Made by a program: the position numbers and the translations under genes
Shown: in pieces, positions 1 through 14,829 of the stretch
Numbering within the stretch: the stretch's first letter is position 1
Layout of the letters: every line of letters begins with the position of its first letter
NCBI GenBank assembly: GCA_963680875.1
Contig: OY804585.1
Location: 44,499,414 to 44,563,413 of the forward strand
Length of the DNA stretch: 64,000 nucleotides
Source of the DNA: Bathymodiolus brooksi
Taxonomy: Eukaryota > Mollusca > Bivalvia > Mytilida > Modiolidae
Direction of reading: 5' to 3'
The notes under the pieces: model-generated
What the model was told of the DNA's origin: nothing
Databases searched by the model: none
What the model saw: the letters and a program-made list of their open reading frames with translations, nothing else

Positions 1-3000
1 ATGATCCTTGGGTGGTCCCCTTTCAAAATTGTGTCCGTCAGCACCGTCTTGTATCCAAGATGTCCGCCATTACTAAAAATAGAAATTTCTTCAAATGGTC
101 AAAAGCGGCTCTATTTTAAGTAGAAAGTGTCCAAATTTGAACTGTATAAGCATAATGATGAGCTTTTTAACATATATTACGGGATTTTTTATGAACTTTG
201 AACTTTTGCCTATTTTGACCGATAATGCAAATTAGAAAAAAGGGGGGATGAAATTTAAAAAAAATCTTCTCCTCTGAAACTACTGAGCCAATCTCAACCA
301 AACTTTGCTGAAATGATCCTTGGGTGGTCCCCTTTCAAAATTGTGTCCGTCAGCGCCGTCCTGTATCCAAGATGGCCGCCATTACTAAAAATAGAAATTT
401 CTTCAAATGGCCAAAACTGCTCTATTTTAAGCCAGAAAGTGCCCAAATTTGAACTGTATAAGCATAATGATGAGCTTTTTAACATATATTACGGGATTTT
501 TTATGAACTTTGAACTTTTGCCTATTTTGACCGATTATGCAAATTAGAAAAAAGGGGGGATGAAAATTAAAAAAAATCCTCTCCTCTGAATCTGCTGTGC
601 CAATCTCAACCAAACTTTGCTGAAATGATCCTTGGGTGGTCCCCTTTCAAAATTGTGTCCGTCAGCACCGTCTTGTATCCAAGATGTCCGCCATTACTAA
701 AAATAGAAATTTCTTCAAATGGCCAAAAGCGGCTCTATTTTAAGTAGAAAGTGTCCAAATTTGAACTGTATAAGCATAATGATGAGCTTTTTAACATATA
801 TTACGGGATTTTTTATGAACTTTGAACTTTTGCCTATTTTGACCGATAATGCAAATTAGAAAAAAGGGGGGATGAAATTTAAAAAAAATCTTCTCCTCTG
901 AAACTACTGAGCCAACCTCAACCAAACTTTGCTGAAATGATCCTTGGGTGGTCCCCTTTCAAAAATGTGTCCGTCAGCGCCGTCCTGTATCCAAGATGGC
1001 CGCCATTACTAAAAATAGAAATTTCTTCAAATGGCCAAAACTGCTCTATTTTAAGCCAGAAAGTGCCCAAATTTGAACTGTATAAGCATAATGATGAGCT
1101 TTTTAACATATATTACGGGATTTTTTATGAACTTTGAACTTTTGCCTATTTTGACCGATAATGCAAATTAGAAAAAAGGGGGGATGAAATTTAAAAAAAA
1201 TCTTCTCCTCTGAAACTACTGAGCCAACCTCAACCAAACTTTGCTGAAATGATCCTTGGGTGGTCCCCTTTCAAAATTGTGTCCGTCAGCGCCGTCCTGT
1301 ATCCAAGATGGCCGCCATTACTAAAAATAGAAATTTCTTCAAATGGCCAAAACTGCTCTATTTTAAGCCAGAAAGTGCCCAAATTTGAACTGTATAAGCA
1401 TAATGATGAGCTTTTTAACATATATTACGGGATTTTTTATGAACTTTGAACTTTTGCCTATTTTGACCGATAATGCAAATTAGAAAAAAGGGGGGATGAA
1501 ATTTAAAAAAATCTTCTCCTCTGAAACTACTGAGCCAATCTCAACCAAACTTTGCTGAAATGATCCTTGGGTGGTCCCCTTTCAAAATTGTGTCCGTCAG
1601 CACCGTCCTGTATCCAAGATGGCCGCCATTACTAAAAATAGAAATTTCTTCAAATGGCCAAAACTGCTCTATTTTAAGCCAGAAAGTGCCCAAATTTGAA
1701 CTGTATAAGCATAATGATGAGCTTTTTAACATATATTACGGGATTTTTTATGAACTTTGAACTTTTGCCTATTTTGACCGATAATGCAAATTAGAAAAAA
1801 GGGGGGATGAAATTTAAAAAAAATCTTCTCCTCTGAAACTACTGAGCCAATCTCAACCATACTTTGCTGAAATGATCCTTGGGTGGTCCCCTTTCAAAAT
1901 TGTGTCCGTCAGCACCGTCCTGTATCCAAGATGGCCGCCATTACTAAAAATAGAAATGTCTTCAAATGGCCAAAACTGCTCTATTTTAAGCCAGAAAGTG
2001 CCCAAATTTGAACTGTATAAGCATAATGATGAGCTTTTTAACATATATTACGGGATTTTTTATGAACTTTGAACTTTTGCCTATTTTGACCGATAATGCA
2101 AATTAGAAAAAAGGGGGGATGAAATTTAAAAAAAATCTTCTCCTCTGAAACTACTGAGCCAATCTCAACCAAACTTTGCTGAAATGATCCTTGGGTGGTC
2201 CCCTTTCAAAATTGTGTCCGTCAGCGCCGTCCTGTATCCAAGATGGCCGCCATTACTAAAAATAGAAATTTCTTCAAATGGCCAAAACTGCTCTATTTTA
2301 AGCCAGAAAGTGCCCAAATTTGAACTGTATAAGCATAATGATGAGCTTTTTAACATATATTACGGGATTTTTTATGAACTTTGAACTTTTGCCTATTTTG
2401 ACCGATAATGCAAATTAGAAAAAAGGGGGGATGAAATTAAAAAAAAATCTTCTCCTCTGAAACTACTGAGCCAATCTCAACCAAACTTTGCTGAAATGAT
2501 CCTTGGGTGGTCCCCTTTCAAAATTGTGTCCGTCAGCACCGTCCTGTATCCAAGATGTCCGCCATTACTAAAAATAGAAATTTCTTCAAATGGCCAAAAC
2601 TGCTCTATTTTAAGCCAGAAAGTGCCCAAATTTGAACTGTATAAGCATAATGATGAGCTTTTTAACATATATTACGGGATTTTTTATGAACTTTGAACTT
2701 TTGCCTATTTTGACCGATAATGCAAATTAGAAAAAAGGGGGGATGAAATTTAAAAAAAATCTTCTCCTCTGAAACTACTGAGCCAATCTCAACCAAACTT
2801 TGCTGAAATGATCCTTGGGTGGTACCCTTTCAAAATTGTGTCCGTCAGCGCCGTCCTGTATCCAAGATGGCCGCCATTACTAAAAATAGAAATTTCTTCA
2901 AATGGCCAAAACTGCTCTATTTTAAGCCAGAAAGTACCCAAATTTGAACTGTATAAGCATAATGATGAGCTTTTTAACATATATTACGGGATTTTTTATG

Positions 3001-6000
3001 AACTTTGAACTTTTGCCTATTTTGACCGATTATGCAAATTAGAAAAAAGGGGGGATGAAATTTAAAAAAAATCCTCTCCTCTGAATCTGCTGTGCCAATC
3101 TCAACCAAACTTTGCTGAAATGATCCTTGGGTGGTCCCCTTTCAAAATTGTGTCCGTCAGCACCGTCTTGTATCCAAGATGTCCGCCATTACTAAAAATA
3201 GAAATTTCTTCAAATGGTCAAAAGCGGCTCTATTTTAAGTAGAAAGTGTCCAAATTTGAACTGTATAAGCATAATGATGAGCTTTTTAACATATATTACG
3301 GGATTTTTTATGAACTTTGAACTTTTGCCTATTTTGACCGATAATGCAAATTAGAAAAAAGGGGGGATGAAATTAAAAAAAAATCTTCTCCTCTGAAACT
3401 ACTGAGCCAATCTCAACCAAACTTTGCTGAAATGATCCTTGGGTGGTCCCCTTTCAAAATTGTGTCCGTCAGCGCCGTCCTGTATCCAAGATGGCCGCCA
3501 TTACTAAAAATAGAAATTTCTTCAAATGGCCAAAACTGCTCTATTTTAAGCCAGAAAGTGCCCAAATTTGAACTGTATAAGCATAATGATGAGCTTTTTA
3601 ACATATATTACGGGATTTTTTATGAACTTTGAACTTTTGCCTATTTTGACCGATTATGCAAATTAGAAAAAAGGGGGGATGAAAATTAAAAAAAATCCTC
3701 TCCTCTGAATCTGCTGTGCCAATCTCAACCAAACTTTGCTGAAATGATCCTTGGGTGGTCCCCTTTCAAAATTGTGTCCGTCAGCACCGTCTTGTATCCA
3801 AGATGTCCGCCATTACTAAAAATAGAAATTTCTTCAAATGGCCAAAAGCGGCTCTATTTTAAGTAGAAAGTGTCCAAATTTGAACTGTATAAGCATAATG
3901 ATGAGCTTTTTAACATATATTACGGGATTTTTTATGAACTTTGAACTTTTGCCTATTTTGACCGATAATGCAAATTAGAAAAAAGGGGGGATGAAATTTA
4001 AAAAAAATCTTCTCCTCTGAAACTACTGAGCCAACCTCAACCAAACTTTGCTGAAATGATCCTTGGGTGGTCCCCTTTCAAAAATGTGTCCGTCAGCGCC
4101 GTCCTGTATCCAAGATGGCCGCCATTACTAAAAATAGAAATTTCTTCAAATGGCCAAAACTGCTCTATTTTAAGCCAGAAAGTGCCCAAATTTGAACTGT
4201 ATAAGCATAATGATGAGCTTTTTAACATATATTACGGGATTTTTTATGAACTTTGAACTTTTGCCTATTTTGACCGATAATGCAAATTAGAAAAAAGGGG
4301 GGATGAAATTTAAAAAAAATCTTCTCCTCTGAAACTACTGAGCCAACCTCAACCAAACTTTGCTGAAATGATCCTTGGGTGGTCCCCTTTCAAAATTGTG
4401 TCCGTCAGCGCCGTCCTGTATCCAAGATGGCCGCCATTACTAAAAATAGAAATTTCTTCAAATGACCAAAACTGCTCTATTTTAAGCCAGAAAGTGCCCA
4501 AATTTGAACTGTATAAGCATAATGATGAGCTTTTTAACATATATTACGGGATTTTTTATGAACTTTGAACTTTTGCCTATTTTGACCGATAATGCAAATT
4601 AGAAAAAAGGGGGGATGAAATTTAAAAAAATCTTCTCCTCTGAAACTACTGAGCCAATCTCAACCAAACTTTGCTGAAATGATCCTTGGGTGGTCCCCTT
4701 TCAAAATTGTGTCCGTCAGCACCGTCCTGTATCCAAGATGGCCGCCATTACTAAAAATAGAAATTTCTTCAAATGGCCAAAACTGCTCTATTTTAAGCCA
4801 GAAAGTGCCCAAATTTGAACTGTATAAGCATAATGATGAGCTTTTTAACATATATTACGGGATTTTTTATGAACTTTGAACTTTTGCCTATTTTGACCGA
4901 TAATGCAAATTAGAAAAAAGGGGGGATGAAATTTAAAAAAAATCTTCTCCTCTGAAACTACTGAGCCAATCTCAACCATACTTTGCTGAAATGATCCTTG
5001 GGTGGTCCCCTTTCAAAATTGTGTCCGTCAGCACCGTCCTGTATCCAAGATGGCCGCCATTACTAAAAATAGAAATGTCTTCAAATGGCCAAAACTGCTC
5101 TATTTTAAGCCAGAAAGTGCCCAAATTTGAACTGTATAAGCATAATGATGAGCTTTTTAACATATATTACGGGATTTTTTATGAACTTTGAACTTTTGCC
5201 TATTTTGACCGATAATGCAAATTAGAAAAAAGGGGGGATGAAATTTTAAAAAAATCTTCTCCTCTGAAACTATTGAGCCAATCTCAACCAAACTTTGCTG
5301 AAATGATCCTTGGGTGGTCCCCTTTCAAAATTGTGTCCGTCAGCGCCGTCCTGTATCCAAGATGGCCGCCATTATTAAAAATAGAAATTTCTTCAAATGG
5401 CCAAAACTGCTCTATTTTAAGCCAGAAAGTGCCCAAATTTGAACTGTATAAACATAATGATGAGCTTTTTAACATATATTACGGGATTTTTTATGAACTT
5501 TGAACTTTTGCCTATTTTGACCGATTATGCAAATTAGAAAAAAGGGGGGATGAAATTTAAAAAAAATCCTCTCCTCTGAATCTGCTGTGCCAATCTCAAC
5601 CAAACTTTGCTGAAATGATCCTTGGGTGGTCCCCTTTCAAAATTGTGTCCGTCAGCACCGTCTTGTATCCAAGATGTCCGCCATTACTAAAAATAGAAAT
5701 TTCTTCAAATGGTCAAAAGCGGCTCTATTTTAAGTAGAAAGTGTCCAAATTTGAACTGTATAAGCATAATGATGAGCTTTTTAACATATATTACGGGATT
5801 TTTTATGAACTTTGAACTTTTGCCTATTTTGACCGATAATGCAAATTAGAAAAAAGGGGGGATGAAATTTAAAAAAAATCTTCTCCTCTGAAACTACTGA
5901 GCCAACCTCAACCAAACTTTGCTGAAATGATCCTTGGGTGGTCCCCTTTCAAAATTGTGTCCGTCAGCGCCGTCCTGTATCCAAGATGGCCGCCATTACT

Positions 6001-9000
6001 AAAAATAGAAATTTCTTCAAATGGCCAAAACTGCTCTATTTTAAGCCAGAAAGTGCCCAAATTTGAACTGTATAAGCATAATGATGAGCTTTTTAACATA
6101 TATTACGGGATTTTTTATGAACTTTGAACTTTTGCCTATTTTGACCGATTATGCAAATTAGAAAAAAGGGGGGATGAAAATTAAAAAAAATCCTCTCCTC
6201 TGAATCTGCTGTGCCAATCTCAACCAAACTTTGCTGAAATGATCCTTGGGTGGTCCCCTTTCAAAATTGTGTCCGTCAGCACCGTCTTGTATCCAAGATG
6301 TCCGCCATTACTAAAAATAGAAATTTCTTCAAATGGCCAAAAGCGGCTCTATTTTAAGTAGAAAGTGTCCAAATTTGAACTGTATAAGCATAATGATGAG
6401 CTTTTTAACATATATTACGGGATTTTTTATGAACTTTGAACTTTTGCCTATTTTGACCGATAATGCAAATTAGAAAAAAGGGGGGATGAAATTTAAAAAA
6501 AATCTTCTCCTCTGAAACTACTGAGCCAACCTCAACCAAACTTTGCTGAAATGATCCTTGGGTGGTCCCCTTTCAAAAATGTGTCCGTCAGCGCCGTCCT
6601 GTATCCAAGATGGCCGCCATTACTAAAAATAGAAATTTCTTCAAATGGCCAAAACTGCTCTATTTTAAGCCAGAAAGTGCCCAAATTTGAACTGTATAAG
6701 CATAATGATGAGCTTTTTAACATATATTACGGGATTTTTTATGAACTTTGAACTTTTGCCTATTTTGACCGATAATGCAAATTAGAAAAAAGGGGGGATG
6801 AAATTTAAAAAAAATCTTCTCCTCTGAAACTACTGAGCCAACCTCAACCAAACTTTGCTGAAATGATCCTTGGGTGGTCCCCTTTCAAAATTGTGTCCGT
6901 CAGCGCCGTCCTGTATCCAAGATGGCCGCCATTACTAAAAATAGAAATTTCTTCAAATGGCCAAAACTGCTCTATTTTAAGCCAGAAAGTGCCCAAATTT
7001 GAACTGTATAAGCATAATGATGAGCTTTTTAACATATATTACGGGATTTTTTATGAACTTTGAACTTTTGCCTATTTTGACCGATAATGCAAATTAGAAA
7101 AAAGGGGGGATGAAATTTAAAAAAATCTTCTCCTCTGAAACTACTGAGCCAATCTCAACCAAACTTTGCTGAAATGATCCTTGGGTGGTCCCCTTTCAAA
7201 ATTGTGTCCGTCAGCACCGTCCTGTATCCAAGATGGCCGCCATTACTAAAAATAGAAATTTCTTCAAATGGCCAAAACTGCTCTATTTTAAGCCAGAAAG
7301 TGCCCAAATTTGAACTGTATAAGCATAATGATGAGCTTTTTAACATATATTACGGGATTTTTTATGAACTTTGAACTTTTGCCTATTTTGACCGATAATG
7401 CAAATTAGAAAAAAGGGGGGATGAAATTTAAAAAAAATCTTCTCCTCTGAAACTACTGAGCCAATCTCAACCATACTTTGCTGAAATGATCCTTGGGTGG
7501 TCCCCTTTCAAAATTGTGTCCGTCAGCACCGTCCTGTATCCAAGATGGCCGCCATTACTAAAAATAGAAATGTCTTCAAATGGCCAAAACTGCTCTATTT
7601 TAAGCCAGAAAGTGCCCAAATTTGAACTGTATAAGCATAATGATGAGCTTTTTAACATATATTACGGGATTTTTTATGAACTTTGAACTTTTGCCTATTT
7701 TGACCGATAATGCAAATTAGAAAAAAGGGGGGATGAAATTTAAAAAAAATCTTCTCCTCTGAAACTACTGAGCCAATCTCAACCAAACTTTGCTGAAATG
7801 ATCCTTGGGTGGTCCCCTTTCAAAATTGTGTCCGTCAGCGCCGTCCTGTATCCAAGATGGCCGCCATTACTAAAAATAGAAATTTCTTCAAATGGCCAAA
7901 ACTGCTCTATTTTAAGCCAGAAAGTGCCCAAATTTGAACTGTATAAGCATAATGATGAGCTTTTTAACATATATTACGGGATTTTTTATGAACTTTGAAC
8001 TTTTGCCTATTTTGACCGATAATGCAAATTAGAAAAAAGGGGGGATGAAATTAAAAAAAAATCTTCTCCTCTGAAACTACTGAGCCAATCTCAACCAAAC
8101 TTTGCTGAAATGATCCTTGGGTGGTCCCCTTTCAAAATTGTGTCCGTCAGCACCGTCCTGTATCCAAGATGTCCGCCATTACTAAAAATAGAAATTTCTT
8201 CAAATGGCCAAAACTGCTCTATTTTAAGCCAGAAAGTGCCCAAATTTGAACTGTATAAGCATAATGATGAGCTTTTTAACATATATTACGGGATTTTTTA
8301 TGAACTTTGAACTTTTGCCTATTTTGACCGATAATGCAAATTAGAAAAAAGGGGGGATGAAATTTAAAAAAAATCTTCTCCTCTGAAACTACTGAGCCAA
8401 TCTCAACCAAACTTTGCTGAAATGATCCTTGGGTGGTACCCTTTCAAAATTGTGTCCGTCAGCGCCGTCCTGTATCCAAGATGGCCGCCATTACTAAAAA
8501 TAGAAATTTCTTCAAATGGCCAAAACTGCTCTATTTTAAGCCAGAAAGTACCCAAATTTGAACTGTATAAGCATAATGATGAGCTTTTTAACATATATTA
8601 CGGGATTTTTTATGAACTTTGAACTTTTGCCTATTTTGACCGATAATGCAAATTAGAAAAAAGGGGGGATGAAATTTAAAAAAAATCTTCTCCTCTGAAA
8701 CTACTGAGCCAATCTCAACCAAACTTTGCTGAAATGATCCTTGGGTGGTCCCCTTTCAAAATTGTGTCCGTCAGCGCCGTCCTGTATCCAAGATGGCCGC
8801 CATTACTAAAAATAGAAATTTCTTCAAATGGCCAAAACTGCTCTATTTTAAGCCAGAAAGTGCCCAAATTTGAACTGTATAAGCATAATGATGAGCTTTT
8901 TAACATATATTACGGGATTTTTTATGAACTTTGAACTTTTGCCTATTTTGACCGATTATGCAAATTAGAAAAAAGGGGGGATGAAAATTAAAAAAAATCC

Positions 9001-12000
9001 TCTCCTCTGAATCTGCTGTGCCAATCTCAACCAAACTTTGCTGAAATGATCCTTGGGTGGTCCCCTTTCAAAATTGTGTCCGTCAGCACCGTCTTGTATC
9101 CAAGATGTCCGCCATTACTAAAAATAGAAATTTCTTCAAATGGCCAAAAGCGGCTCTATTTTAAGTAGAAAGTGTCCAAATTTGAACTGTATAAGCATAA
9201 TGATGAGCTTTTTAACATATATTACGGGATTTTTTATGAACTTTGAACTTTTGCCTATTTTGACCGATAATGCAAATTAGAAAAAAGGGGGGATGAAATT
9301 TAAAAAAAATCTTCTCCTCTGAAACTACTGAGCCAACCTCAACCAAACTTTGCTGAAATGATCCTTGGGTGGTCCCCTTTCAAAATTGTGTCCGTCAGCA
9401 CCGTCCTGTATCCAAGATGGCCGCCATTACTAAAAATAGAAATGTCTTCAAATGGCCAAAACTGCTCTATTTTAAGCCAGAAAGTGCCCAAATTTGAACT
9501 GTATAAGCATAATGATGAGCTTTTTAACATATATTACGGGATTTTTTATGAACTTTGAACTTTTGCCTATTTTGACCGATAATGCAAATTAGAAAAAAGG
9601 GGGGATGAAATTTAAAAAAAATCTTCTCCTCTGAAACTACTGAGCCAATCTCAACCAAACTTTGCTGAAATGATCCTTGGGTGGTCCCCTTTCAAAATTG
9701 TGTCCGTCAGCGCCGTCCTGTATCCAAGATGGCCGCCATTACTAAAAATAGAAATTTCTTCAAATGGCCAAAACTGCTCTATTTTAAGCCAGAAAGTGCC
9801 CAAATTTGAACTGTATAAGCATAATGATGAGCTTTTTAACATATATTACGGGATTTTTTATGAACTTTGAACTTTTGCCTATTTTGACCGATAATGCAAA
9901 TTAGAAAAAAGGGGGGATGAAATTAAAAAAAAATCTTCTCCTCTGAAACTACTGAGCCAATCTCAACCAAACTTTGCTGAAATGATCCTTGGGTGGTCCC
10001 CTTTCAAAATTGTGTCCGTCAGCACCGTCCTGTATCCAAGATGTCCGCCATTACTAAAAATAGAAATTTCTTCAAATGGCCAAAACTGCTCTATTTTAAG
10101 CCAGAAAGTGCCCAAATTTGAACTGTATAAGCATAATGATGAGCTTTTTAACATATATTACGGGATTTTTTATGAACTTTGAACTTTTGCCTATTTTGAC
10201 CGATAATGCAAATTAGAAAAAAGGGGGGATGAAATTTAAAAAAAATCTTCTCCTCTGAAACTACTGAGCCAATCTCAACCAAACTTTGCTGAAATGATCC
10301 TTGGGTGGTACCCTTTCAAAATTGTGTCCGTCAGCGCCGTCCTGTATCCAAGATGGCCGCCATTACTAAAAATAGAAATTTCTTCAAATGGCCAAAACTG
10401 CTCTATTTTAAGCCAGAAAGTACCCAAATTTGAACTGTATAAGCATAATGATGAGCTTTTTAACATATATTACGGGATTTTTTATGAACTTTGAACTTTT
10501 GCCTATTTTGACCGATAATGCAAATTAGAAAAAAGGGGGGATGAAATTTAAAAAAAATCTTCTCCTCTGAAACTACTGAGCCAATCTCAACCAAACTTTG
10601 CTGAAATGATCCTTGGGTGGTCCCCTTTCAAAATTGTGTCCGTCAGCGCCGTCCTGTATCCAAGATGGCCGCCATTACTAAAAATAGAAATTTCTTCAAA
10701 TGGCCAAAACTGCTCTATTTTAAGCCAGAAAGTGCCCAAATTTGAACTGTATAAGCATAATGATGAGCTTTTTAACATATATTACGGGATTTTTTATGAA
10801 CTTTGAACTTTTGCCTATTTTGACCGATTATGCAAATTAGAAAAAAGGGGGGATGAAATTAAAAAAAAATCCTCTCCTCTGAAACTGCTGTGCCAATCTC
10901 AACCAAACTTTGCTGAAATGATCCTTGGGTGGTCCCCTTTCAAAATTGTGTCCGTCAGCACCGTCTTGTATCCAAGATGGCCGCCATTACTAAAAATAGA
11001 AATTTCTTCAAATGGCCAAAAGCGGCTCTATTTTAAGTAGAAAGTGTCCAAATTTGAACTGTATAAGCATAATGATGAGCTTTTTAACATATATTACGGG
11101 ATTTTTTATGAACTTTGAACTTTTGCCTATTTTGACCGATAATGCAAATTAGAAAAAAGGGGGGATGAAATTTAAAAAAAATCTTCTCCTCTGAAACTAC
11201 TGAGCCAATCTCAACCAAACTTTGCTGAAATGATCCTTGGGTGGTCCCCTTTCAAAATTGTGTCCGTCAGCGCCGTCCTGTATCCAAGATGGCCGCCATT
11301 ACTAAAAATAGAAATTTCTTCAAATGGCCAAAACTGCTCTATTTTAAGCCAGAAAGTGCCCAAATTTGAACTGTATAAGCATAATGATGAGCTTTTTAAC
11401 ATATATTACGGGATTTTTTATGAACTTTGAACTTTTGCCTATTTTGACCGATTATGCAAATTAGAAAAAAGGGGGGATGAAATTTAAAAAAAATCCTCTC
11501 CTCTGAATCTGCTGTGCCAATCTCAACCAAACTTTGCTGAAATGATCCTTGGGTGGTCCCCTTTCAAAATTGTGTCCGTCAGCACCGTCTTGTATCCAAG
11601 ATGTCCGCCATTACTAAAAATAGAAATTTCTTCAAATGGCCAAAAGCGGCTCTATTTTAAGTAGAAAGTGTCCAAATTTGAACTGTATAAGCATAATGAT
11701 GAGCTTTTTAACATATATTACGGGATTTTTTATGAACTTTGAACTTTTGCCTATTTTGACCGATAATGCAAATTAGAAAAAAGGGGGGATGAAATTTAAA
11801 AAAAATCTTCTCCTCTGAAACTACTGAGCCAATCTCAACCAAACTTTGCTGAAATGATCCTTGGGTGGTCCCCTTTCAAAATTGTGTCCGTCAGCGCCGT
11901 CCTGTATCCAAGATGGCCGCCATTACTAAAAATAGAAATTTCTTCAAATGGCCAAAACTGCTCTATTTTAAGCCAGAAAGTGCCCAAATTTGAACTGTAT

Positions 12001-14829
12001 AAGCATAATGATGAGCTTTTTAACATATATTACGGGATTTTTTATGAACTTTGAACTTTTGCCTATTTTGACCGATTATGCAAATTAGAAAAAAGGGGGG
12101 ATGAAATAAAAAAAAAAATCTTCTCCTCTGAAACTACTGAGCCAATCTCAACCAAACTTTGCTGAAATGATCCTTGGGTGGTCCCCTTTCAAAATTGTGT
12201 CCGTCAGCGCCGTCCTGTATCCAAGATGGCCGCCATTACTAAAAATAGAAATTTCTTCAAATGGCCAAAACTGCTCTATTTTAAGCCAGAAAGTGCCCAA
12301 ATTTGAACTGTATAAGCATAATGATGAGCTTTTTAACATATATTACGGGATTTTTTACGAACTTTGAACTTTTGCCTATTTTGACCGATTATGCAAATTA
12401 GAAAAAAGGGGGGATGAAATTAAAAAAAAATCCTCTCCTCTGAAACTGCTGTGCCAATCTCAACCAAACTTTGCTGAAATGATCCTTGGGTGGTCCCCTT
12501 TCAAAATTGTGTTCGTCAGCACCGTCTTGTATCCAAGATGGCCGCCATTACTAAAAATAGAAATTTCTTCAAATAGCCAAAAGCGGCTCTATTTTAAGTA
12601 GAAAGTGTCCAAATTTGAACTGTATAAGCATAATGATGAGCTTTTTAACATATATTACGGGATTTTTTATGAACTTTGAACTTTTGCCTATTTTGACCGA
12701 TAATGCAAATTAGAAAAAAGGGGGGATGAAATTTAAAAAAAATCTTCTCCTCTGAAACTACTGAGCCAATCTCAACCAAACTTTGCTGAAATGATCCTTG
12801 GGTGGTCCCCTTTCAAAATTGTGTCCGTCAGCGCCGTCCTGTAACCAAGATGGCCGCCATTACTAAAAATAGAAATTTCTTCAAATGGCCAAAACTGCTC
12901 TATTTTAAGCCAGAAAGTGCCCAAATTTGAACTGTATAAGCATAATGATGAGCTTTTTAACATATATTACGGGATTTTTTATGAACTTTGAACTTTTGCC
13001 TATTTTGACCGATTATGCAAATTAGAAAAAAGGGGGGATGAAATTTAAAAAAAATCCTCTCCTCTGAATCTGCTGTGCCAATCTCAACCAAACTTTGCTG
13101 AAATGATCCTTGGGTGGTCCCCTTTCAAAATTGTGTCCGTCAGCACCGTCTTGTATCCAAGATGTCCGCCATTACTAAAAATAGAAATTTCTTCAAATGG
13201 CCAAAAGCGGCTCTATTTTAAGTAGAAAGTGTCCAAATTTGAACTGTATAAGCATAATGATGAGCTTTTTAACATATATTACGGGATTTTTTATGAACTT
13301 TGAACTTTTGCCTATTTTGACCGATAATGCAAATTAGAAAAAAGGGGGGATGAAATTTAAAAAAAATCTTCTCCTCTGAAACTACTGAGCCAATCTCAAC
13401 CAAACTTTGCTGAAATGATCCTTGGGTGGTCCCCTTTCAAAATTGTGTCCGTCAGCGCCGTCCTGTATCCAAGATGGCCGCCATTACTAAAAATAGAAAT
13501 TTCTTCAAATGGCCAAAACTGCTCTATTTTAAGCCAGAAAGTGCCCAAATTTGAACTGTATAAGCATAATGATGAGCTTTTTAACATATATTACGGGATT
13601 TTTTATGAACTTTGAACTTTTGCCTATTTTGACCGATTATGCAAATTAGAAAAAAGGGGGGATGAAATAAAAAAAAAAATCTTCTCCTCTGAAACTACTG
13701 AGCCAATCTCAACCAAACTTTGCTGAAATGATCCTTGGGTGGTCCCCTTTCAAAATTGTGTCCGTCAGCGCCGTCCTGTATCCAAGATGGCCGCCATTAC
13801 TAAAAATAGAAATTTCTTCAAATGGCCAAAACTGCTCTATTTTAAGCCAGAAAGTGCCCAAATTTGAACTGTATAAGCATAATGATGAGCTTTTTAACAT
13901 ATATTACGGGATTTTTTACGAACTTTGAACTTTTGCCTATTTTGACCGATTATGCAAATTAGAAAAAAGGGGGGATGAAATTAAAAAAAAATCCTCTCCT
14001 CTGAAACTGCTGTGCCAATCTCAACCAAACTTTGCTGAAATGATCCTTGGGTGGTCCCCTTTCAAAATTGTGTTCGTCAGCACCGTCTTGTATCCAAGAT
14101 GGCCGCCATTACTAAAAATAGAAATTTCTTCAAATAGCCAAAAGCGGCTCTATTTTAAGTAGAAAGTGTCCAAATTTGAACTGTATAAGCATAATGATGA
14201 GCTTTTTAACATATATTACGGGATTTTTTATGAACTTTGAACTTTTGCCTATTTTGACCGATAATGCAAATTAGAAAAAAGGGGGGATGAAATTTAAAAA
14301 AAATCTTCTCCTCTGAAACTACTGAGCCAATCTCAACCAAACTTTGCTGAAATGATCCTTGGGTGGTCCCCTTTCAAAATTGTGTCCGTCAGCGCCGTCC
14401 TGTAACCAAGATGGCCGCCATTACTAAAAATAGAAATTTCTTCAAATGGCCAAAACTGCTCTATTTTAAGCCAGAAAGTGCCCAAATTTGAACTGTATAA
14501 GCATAATGATGAGCTTTTTAACATATATTACGGGATTTTTTATGAACTTTGAACTTTTGCCTATTTTGACCGATTATGCAAATTAGAAAAAAGGGGGGAT
14601 GAAATTTAGAAAAAATCCTCTCCTCTGAATCTGCTGTGCCAATCTCAACCAAACTTTGCTGAAATGATCCTTGGGTGGTCCCCTTTCAAAATTGTGTCCG
14701 TCAGCACCGTCTTGTATCCAAGATGTCCGCCATTACTAAAAATAGAAATTTCTTCAAATGGCCAAAAGCGGCTCTATTTTAAGTAGAAAGTGTCCAAATT
14801 TGAACTGTATAAGCATAATGATGAGCTTT
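1..14829. repeat. 312-bp tandem array, left block (about 47.5 units)
   Basis: Direct repeat with 311-313 bp period. Each unit holds a conserved segment beginning CTCTGAAACTACTGAGCCAA, then AAGATGGCCGCCATTACT, ATGCAAATTAG, a run AAAAAAGGGGGGATGAAA and a length-variable A run that accounts for most of the unit-length variation. Two main unit types alternate irregularly: one with CTGCTCTATTTTAAGCCAG, another with CGGCTCTATTTTAAGTAG and TGTATCCAAGATGTCC. Higher-order duplications are visible: a five-unit block from about 918 recurs at 4037 (+3119) and 6532 (+2495); 7779-8930 recurs at 9651-10800 (+1872); 12148 recurs at 13709 (+1561). The 63-66-codon open frames in every unit are by-products of the repeat and carry no domain. 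Confidence 0.97.

Noticed and set aside
1..14829. CRISPR-like regular spacing
   Set aside because: Whole units repeat without unique spacers and the unit is 312 bp; this is a eukaryotic tandem array.
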